Part shown: positions 8,044 to 11,412 of the stretch, piece by piece | Position numbering within the stretch: position 1 is the stretch's first letter | Layout of the letters: each line of letters begins with the position of its first letter | NCBI GenBank assembly: GCA_015499985.1 | Contig: JAAAUF010001138.1 | Coordinates: 1 to 11,412 of the forward strand | Reading direction: 5' to 3' | DNA from: Haplosporangium gracile | Taxonomy: Eukaryota > Mortierellomycota > Mortierellomycetes > Mortierellales > Mortierellaceae | Length of the DNA: 11,412 nt | Position numbers and translations under genes: made by a program | Notes under the pieces: model-generated | The model's input: only the letters and a program-made list of their open reading frames with translations | Database searches by the model: none | Told to the model about the DNA's origin: nothing

Positions 8044-8397
8044 CTAAGAAGAACCATCAACTGACGAAAGACCAGAATTGACATACCCAATCTTGACACC
8101 GGCATAGGCGCGCTTCAAAATAGTCGCCATCATGGCATTACAGGCATCGGGCTTAGTGCACGAGGTGATCCAAGCGTCATTACTGGCGCCGCCACATTGA
8201 CAAATCCTGGCCCCGCGGATCATGCGACCGGTTTGTGGGTTGGCGGGAATGTTCTTGCAGGCAGGGACTTGAGCGTTCCTAGCGGTCAGGAGACAGGATT
8301 TGCAAGCTTCGGGTGCGTTGCTGACCCATTGGGCGGTTGTTGTGGAGAGGAGGGTGACGAGGGTGAGGGAAAAGAGGGTAAAGGTTGAGAAATGCAT
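8044..8397 (-). CDS. P4: small secreted cysteine-rich protein, GPI tail lost (117 aa)
   Basis: An uninterrupted frame of 117 residues starts with MHFSTFTLFSLTLVTLLS. The signal peptide is cleaved probably after Ala22 (TTTA|Q), the same place as in P2. The cysteines are C32, C35, C47, C66, C68, C80 and C86, giving CxxC-x11-C-x18-CxC-x11-C-x5-C, with Trp76 in NDAWITSC. The eighth family cysteine is replaced by Tyr105 (VKIGY against VKVAC in P5), leaving an odd number of cysteines. The protein ends at VDGSS with no hydrophobic tail, so it should be soluble and secreted rather than GPI-anchored. A remnant tail follows the stop. No strong TATA box precedes it; an AT-rich AATATTTTTAT lies about 150 nt upstream. 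It may still be expressed as a shortened secreted protein, or be an early stage of decay. Confidence 0.75.
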   Translation of the reverse strand: MHFSTFTLFSLTLVTLLSTTTAQWVSNAPEACKSCLLTARNAQVPACKNIPANPQTGRMIRGARICQCGGASNDAWITSCTKPDACNAMMATILKRAYAGVKIGYVNSGLSSVDGSS

Positions 8398-8976
8398 TTT
8401 TTTTTGGGAGGGGGGGTTTGGTTATGAGGGTGAAAAATGAATGTGGCTAAGAATTTGTTATTATGGGATGGTTGTGTTGGTGGCAGTTGTTGAGGAAGGG
8501 AGAATGAAGAAGACAGAAGGAAGCACAGGCGTTCGCATAAAAATATTCTCTTCTCGCTATTTTTTTCATCTTGATCATGTGCTTTACTGGCGCTACGGGA
8601 ACCAGGACAAAAACCTCACGATGTCTGTGTTCGACCTGCTCTGTCTCTCGATACCCTCCCTCTCTCTTGCGCAGTCCCAGTTCTGTACCTTTAAAACATT
8701 CTGAGGCCCGTGCGAGACGGAGGGAGCGATTTGAGAACGTTGGGTCGAGAAAAGAAAATAGGATGTACATCGCAAAACATTTTTTGTCCTTTTAGTCCTC
8801 GAACGCTAGATGATACCTAGCGTGTCGTGTCGTTATTCTTTCTTCTTTTGTTATGGTGCAACAGTGGAGTAGAAAAAGGACAATGATGGCGCAAGGTAAC
8901 AAGTTATGAAAGAAAAGGCAATGGTTGTATATTTGTTATATTACAATGGGCGGTGAAGGTGCCCAGGACGGATCAT
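8398..8976. other. Region between P5 and P4, with a duplicated promoter block
   Basis: No gene was found. At 8900-8874 the minus strand matches the block just after the P2 TATA box (6331-6303): 24 of 27 bases plus a 2-nt gap, sharing ACCTTG, GCCAT and TCCTTTT. A perfect 7-bp inverted repeat ACGCTAG...CTAGCGT sits at 8803-8823. Open frames here are overlapping and not protein-like. Confidence 0.45.
8874..8900 (-). promoter_or_regulatory. Copy of the P2 promoter-proximal block
   Basis: On the minus strand the sequence reads GTTACCTTGCGCCAT followed by CATTGTCCTTTT, against GTTATACCTTGTGCCAT and TATTTTCCTTTT in P2. The clear TATA box of P2 is degenerate here (TTTCATAAC). It lies about 480 nt before P4, so it is either an old promoter of P4 or of a vanished copy. 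Confidence 0.4.
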
Positions 8977-9430
8977 CTAAAAGAACGCTCCAAGAGCAGA
9001 GGCTGCAGCAACTGTCGCCCCAGCAACAACACCACTCCTCGACACTAAGGACGACAATCCACCAGTGCCAGAGGTAGAAGGGACCCCGGCGGAGGTACAA
9101 GCGACCTTGACCCCTCCATACATGCTTCTCAAAACATGCGCCGTCAAATTGTCGCACAAATCGGGTTTGGTACATGACGGGATCCATGCATCAGAATCAG
9201 CGGCCCCACGTTGACAGGACCTTTCCTTTGAGGTCATGGTGTTGTTGTTGTTTCCGTTGGTTCGTGGTGTGGAGGTGATACCCTCGCAGGCGGGAACTTT
9301 CTTGAGCCTGGCGGTGATGTGGTATTCATTGTAGGCATCATTGTTGTCTAAGATTTGTTGAGCGGCGACGGACGCGGACACGGAGAGGAGGGTAGGGGGT
9401 GAAGAGTAGGACGGCCTTTGAGAAATGCAT
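8977..9430 (-). pseudogene. P5: eight-cysteine GPI-type protein with a frame break and lost cysteines
   Basis: ATG at 9430-9428 opens MHFSKAVLLF, matching P4. The remaining signal peptide (TLLSVSASVAAQQ) and the rest of the protein are in the next frame, with the switch at a run of five C (about 9392-9396). The body keeps C3 (VPAC), C4 (RSC), C6 (DAWIPSC), C7 (KPDLC) and C8 (VKVAC). The first pair has become Tyr (DAYNEY, codons TAC) and the second Cys of CxC has become Arg (CQR, codon CGT). A Ser/Thr/Gly stalk (PSTSGTGGLSS) and a GPI-like tail (VAGATVAAASALGAFF) end at TAG 8979-8977. A longer frame upstream to 9570 is promoter and leader, because it crosses the TATA box. Three cysteine losses suggest real decay, even if the frame break were an error. 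Confidence 0.7.
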
Positions 9431-9520
9431 ACTTTTGGGTGTTCGTGTTTGAAATGGGGGGAGGGTTCGTGTGTATGAGTGACGAGAGATTGAGGTAAAG
9501 AAAGAGAGGGGAATCGGCTC

Positions 9521-9531
9521 CTCCTTTTATA
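9521..9531 (-). promoter_or_regulatory. TATA box of P5
   Basis: TATAAAAGGAG on the minus strand, about 90 nt before the P5 ATG and followed by CT-rich leader sequence (CCCCTCTCTTTCTTTACC). Confidence 0.65.
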
Positions 9532-10423
9532 TGTTCTCCACTCTTTCTCTGTTAGATTAGTTACCAGCAAAGAGGAATAGCAGGATACTAGAAAAGCCTA
9601 AACGGAACAAATTACTTAGCGCCTCCAAACCTTTTTACACAGCTCATTACGCCCCTGAATGAATGCTCACATCGGTTGATGGATCGAAACCTTTACAGGC
9701 TATTGTCGGGCAATAGAGCGTCTTATTCGTTCTCCTTTACTCTCTCCTGTCCATCCAGCAATTGAGGATGTTTCTCAGCATTTTTTTTTTAATTGATATG
9801 GGCTGAGGGTGGTTGCTGTCTTTCGATGCGCCTTACCGATTACTGAAAATAAGGGGGTGGTAATGGAAGAAGAGGGAAGAAAAGGGAGGGAAATGGGAGA
9901 AAAGGCCTGGCGAGTAGAGCGTGTGTGGATTTGTTTTGTTCCCCTCTCCTCTCTCTCCCTCCAATTTTCCCTCTTACTCTGCTCGCTCGATTTTGAACAC
10001 CCTCACTTTTCACTTATGTGACTACCTTACCATTTTCTGCCACAAGTAGAAACGAATGAAGGACGACGCACTTTTTGTCTTTTTCACCCATCAGCACTTC
10101 CTCAGCTCGCCTTGTCTTGCAAACATCATGGACCCGACCACATACAGGAACGCAAACGGACACGGAAAAAGGACACGGAAACGGATGCAGTTAAGGACTA
10201 GTGGCGGAGGAGACACCCATCACCTGACCTTTCCATCAACCCAACACCAATTTCAATTCGCTGTAACGTTATCATCTGAATCAAGACATGGACACCCCAT
10301 GAACTTGCTTGCTGTAGACTATGGCGACTACACCAAGTTGACTTATATGATGTATAGGGAGTCAAGGAGTCATGCTTGTGGGAGGGGCGAACTGGAGTAG
10401 GAATAACCGCCTACCTTGCTACT
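9532..10423. other. Long stretch without a supported gene
   Basis: A plus-strand frame at 10056-10400 (114 codons) is the only sizeable one. It contains a short repeat (GGACACGGAAA-type units near 10158-10185) and has no recognisable domain, promoter or intron, so I do not call it. A perfect 6-bp hairpin CTATTG-TCGGG-CAATAG lies at 9700-9716. Purine-rich sequence fills 9850-9910. Confidence 0.4.
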
Positions 10424-10636
10424 CTACACTCCTTGCACGCAAGTCGGCTGGTATGAGTACCTTACACAAAGACTCAAGGCAGGGGGTGGGACGTCGGTCT
10501 CAAGACTGATCCACTGCCATTCATTAATGAGGTCATAAGATAGGCAGGACTCAACCGACAACCGACCTTCAGGACCAACAGTTGGTGAAGTCGGTCCTTG
10601 CAGTACGGTCGCACCGGGAAAGAGGCGTTGGAGCTG
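10424..10636 (-). pseudogene. Protein-like open stretch, possible exon or gene fragment
   Basis: One minus frame is open for 70 codons and ends at TAG 10426-10424. The composition is protein-like: RLFPGATVLQGPTSP, then SYDLINEWQWISLETD, then VRYSYQPTC. It has no ATG. At its left boundary on the coding strand is CTGACAG, which could be a splice acceptor (exon from 10633). I recognise no family. It may be an exon of a gene whose other parts I cannot see, a decayed fragment, or chance. Confidence 0.25.
10560..10597. other. Nested imperfect hairpin
   Basis: ACCGACCTTC pairs with GAAGTCGGT (one bulge) around an inner palindrome CCAAC-A-GTTGG. It lies inside the open stretch 10424-10636. It may only reflect sequence composition. 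Confidence 0.35.
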
Positions 10637-10836
10637 TCAGGATCAGAATCTCGACTTCATCGATTGGTGTCGGCAGAACACTAATTCAAAGACAACGACG
10701 TGCTACCATAGCGTGAAAAGCCAACAGCAAGAATCTGGACAAAGATAAGCAGACTAGCTTAAAAAAAACAACTCGGGAATTTTTTACTTTGGAAGGTCAC
10801 TTTAAAAAATAGACACGGACCCAAAATATGTTCTGT

Positions 10837-10854
10837 CGGCACATTAGAGTGCCG
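10837..10854. other. Small inverted repeat in AT-rich spacer
   Basis: CGGCAC-ATTAGA-GTGCCG, a perfect 6-bp stem that extends with mismatches to TGTCGGCAC and GTGCCGTCGA. The surrounding 10637-10964 is AT-rich with T-runs and shows no gene. Confidence 0.4.
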
Positions 10855-10964
10855 TCGAAAACGCTCTTTTCTTTATGCCTTGGTGCCTTGCGTACACTAC
10901 TTTTTTTGACTAATTTCTTTTGTTTGTTGTTTTTTTTTCGTCAGGCTTTTTTTTTCTTTCAATT

Positions 10965-11261
10965 TTACCCTTTTTTTATTTTTTCATCTACAGCCAGGTC
11001 ATAGATGCTAAATTGAGAGTTGTAAGGAATATGGTAGGCAAAAAATGTCTTCGTGCTATGTTGCGCTAGGGAGGAGTCAGCGATATTTTTCTTGGATGAT
11101 TGCTTCTTGGGCATGGAGGACTCGGTAGAGTTTAGTTCCAATACAATATTTTCGTCGGGAACTGCGATGTGTTGTTGTATCCGAAGTCCTAGTCTCGATC
11201 TATGTCCTTGAATTGTTTCCTGAAACGGATTTTTAATACAAAGGCCCTGGTCCAATATAGT
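10965..11261 (-). CDS. Possible coding segment of unknown function
   Basis: A minus frame is open from 11261 (after TAG) to TAA at 10967-10965. Its composition is protein-like: RLGLRIQQHIAVPDENIVLEL, a Lys/Ser-rich SMPKKQSSKKN, then FFAYHIPYNSQFSIYDLAVDE. The only ATG is internal (11114-11112, 49 codons), so the upstream part would need a splice acceptor (CAAGCTAG just before it is a candidate) or is a relic. The last codons could also run into an intron, since GGTAAAATTG follows KIKK. No known domain was recognised, and no promoter is clear. Confidence 0.3.
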   Translation of the reverse strand, partial: TILDQGLCIKNPFQETIQGHRSRLGLRIQQHIAVPDENIVLELNSTESSMPKKQSSKKNIADSSLAQHSTKTFFAYHIPYNSQFSIYDLAVDEKIKKG

Positions 11262-11381
11262 CTAGCTTGTGACAACGACGATCACGATGGATGCTGGAGC
11301 CAACAATCGCAAGCAGAGGGCTCAAAACCTTGAAAGAAAGATCTTCGATATCGGCTTTTATCCCTTACTTCGTTTTTGCGA

Positions 11382-11412
11382 CAAATTTGTTGCAAACTAA
11401 CCAACAAATTTG
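11382..11412. repeat. Perfect 11-bp inverted repeat at the right edge
   Basis: CAAATTTGTTG (11382-11392) is mirrored by CAACAAATTTG (11402-11412) around a 9-nt spacer. It may continue beyond the window. It could form a hairpin or mark an element end, but no target-site duplication can be seen. Confidence 0.5.

Noticed and set aside
4299..9430. Assignment of the family to CFEM proteins
   Set aside because: The cysteine order agrees, but the spacing of the first pair and the C3-C4, C6-C7 and C7-C8 loops is outside the CFEM pattern as I know it, and no conserved haem-ligand Asp is seen across copies.
8977..9570. P5 read as a 197-residue protein starting at 9570
   Set aside because: That start lies upstream of the TATA box at 9531-9521, and the N-terminal 48 residues are leader sequence read in frame. 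The family start MHFS is at 9430.
10056..10400. Plus-strand frame of 114 codons
   Set aside because: It has no domain, no promoter and a repeat-derived middle. It is not clearly different from chance open sequence.
10400..10650. tRNA or small structured RNA from the GC-rich hairpin region
   Set aside because: No tRNA B-box or cloverleaf could be placed. The stems are short and lie within a protein-like frame.

Overview
This window looks like nuclear DNA from a filamentous fungus. The evidence is short spliceosomal introns with GTAAGT donors and CT-rich fungal-type promoters with TATA boxes. There are also small secreted cysteine-rich proteins with GPI-anchor signals, and a fragment of a hAT transposon. 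An early-diverging lineage such as the Mortierella type would fit, but no marker gene fixes the lineage. The region is gene-poor, and almost every recognisable gene reads on the minus strand.

Left part (1-2111). The window opens inside a decayed hAT-family transposase (minus strand), whose intron abuts the left edge. Upstream of it lies a broken gene (769-2111, minus). It has an acidic N-terminus, one clean 83-nt intron, a 30-bp (10-residue) internal tandem repeat, two in-frame stops and two reading-frame changes. I do not recognise its family.

Middle (about 3100-9530). This is a tandem array, all on the minus strand, of paralogues of one small secreted family. The shared plan is signal peptide, an eight-cysteine domain (CxxC-x11-C-x18..23-CxC-x11-C-x5..7-C-x18..19-C) with a conserved Trp, a Ser/Thr/Gly/Pro-rich stalk, and a hydrophobic GPI-type tail. 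I label the copies P1 (4299-4900), P2 (5669-6181), P3 (6915-7450), P4 (8044-8397) and P5 (8977-9430), with a very doubtful relic P0 near 3100-3500. Only P2 is complete. P4 is an intact secreted form that has lost its eighth cysteine and its GPI tail, and the tail remnant is still readable after the stop. P1, P3 and P5 have frame breaks and P5 has lost three cysteines. Two breaks (P3, P5) sit at runs of five C, so sequencing error must be excluded before calling those two dead. The order of the cysteines resembles the fungal CFEM domain, but the spacing does not match its published pattern.

Right part (9531-11412). This is mostly non-coding. It holds a 70-codon protein-like open stretch (10424-10636, minus), a possible short coding segment (10965-11261, minus), several small hairpins and a perfect 11-bp inverted repeat at the right edge. 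No tRNA, rRNA or CRISPR array was seen.
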